A program made the translations under genes and the position numbers. This document shows positions 5,632 to 5,694 of a stretch of DNA of 5,694 bases, piece by piece. The stretch is from Hyphomicrobiales bacterium. Lineage in GTDB: Bacteria > Pseudomonadota > Alphaproteobacteria > Rhizobiales > Rhizobiaceae. Numbering within the stretch: position 1 is the first letter of the stretch; each line of letters starts with the position of its first letter. A model generated the notes under the pieces. The model worked only from the letters and a program-made list of their open reading frames with translations, was not told the DNA's origin and searched no databases. Where the stretch lies: the NCBI GenBank assembly GCA_015654965.1, contig JAATGD010000133.1:1-5694 (forward strand), written 5' to 3'.

Positions 5632-5694
5632 GCGGGCTTCTCATCCTCATTCCCATCGCGCTGTTTCTCGGCGCGATGGGCCTTGCGGCCTTCC
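5628..5694 (+). CDS. ccoS: cbb3 oxidase maturation protein CcoS (FixS), N-terminal part (runs off window)
   Basis: The ATG at 5628 overlaps the ccoI stop as ATGA and opens a frame to the window end, giving 22 residues: MSGLLILIPIALFLGAMGLA, then AF. This is the hydrophobic N-terminal helix typical of CcoS, whose members usually begin with a LIPIAL-GA-GL-AF pattern and are about 50-60 residues long. CcoS is a small inner-membrane protein needed for cofactor insertion into the cbb3 oxidase. A weak purine-rich stretch (GAAAGAAG, 5613-5620) lies 7 bases upstream; initiation probably depends on coupling to ccoI. The 3' part is outside the window, so length and intactness cannot be judged. Position as the last gene of ccoGHIS strongly supports the call. 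Confidence 0.92.
   Translation, partial: MSGLLILIPIALFLGAMGLAAF

Noticed and set aside
1..5694. Search for an undescribed system or mobile element
   Set aside because: Every stretch of coding density is explained by ccoO-Q-P-G-H-I-S. No transposase, integrase, attachment site, CRISPR repeat or unknown gene was seen.

Overview
The window lies in a cbb3-type (high-affinity, microaerobic) cytochrome c oxidase locus of an alphaproteobacterium. All genes are on the + strand, in the order ccoO (3' end) - ccoQ - ccoP - 103-base gap - ccoG - ccoH - ccoI - ccoS (5' end). In rhizobial naming these are fixOQP-fixGHIS. The moderately high G+C content, the rhizobial-style FixP N-terminus (a TGHEWDGIKELDNP-type segment) and the overall protein style point to Hyphomicrobiales. 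Brucella/Ochrobactrum is my best guess, from memory of similar proteins and not from a search.

Layout: bases 1-198 encode the last 65 residues of CcoO, the membrane-anchored monohaem subunit; its haem site and the ccoN gene lie upstream of the window. ccoQ (208-366) encodes a 52-residue single-helix subunit, and ccoP (359-1222) the dihaem subunit. The 103-base gap (1223-1325) holds two perfect GC-rich hairpins, a weaker third one and the ccoG ribosome binding site. The assembly operon follows: ccoG (1326-2876), ccoH (2873-3373), ccoI (3370-5631) and the start of ccoS (5628 to the window end). Each consecutive pair from ccoG to ccoS overlaps by 4 bases (ATGA, GTGA, ATGA), which suggests translational coupling.

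How the genes work together: CcoN/O/Q/P form the oxidase that passes electrons from the bc1 complex or soluble cytochrome c to O2 at low oxygen. CcoG (membrane Fe-S protein, cupric reductase), CcoH (assembly factor), CcoI (Cu+ P1B-ATPase) and CcoS (small membrane protein) mature it, chiefly by delivering copper to the CcoN haem-copper centre. No FixK/FNR box matching TTGAT-N4-ATCAA was seen in the gap before ccoG, so the assembly genes may depend on read-through from ccoNOQP past the hairpins or on a promoter I cannot recognise.

I found no mobile element, tRNA, rRNA, CRISPR array or unknown gene. This is a well-known system. The points worth a second look are the intergenic hairpins, start choices, and details of CcoI and CcoG.
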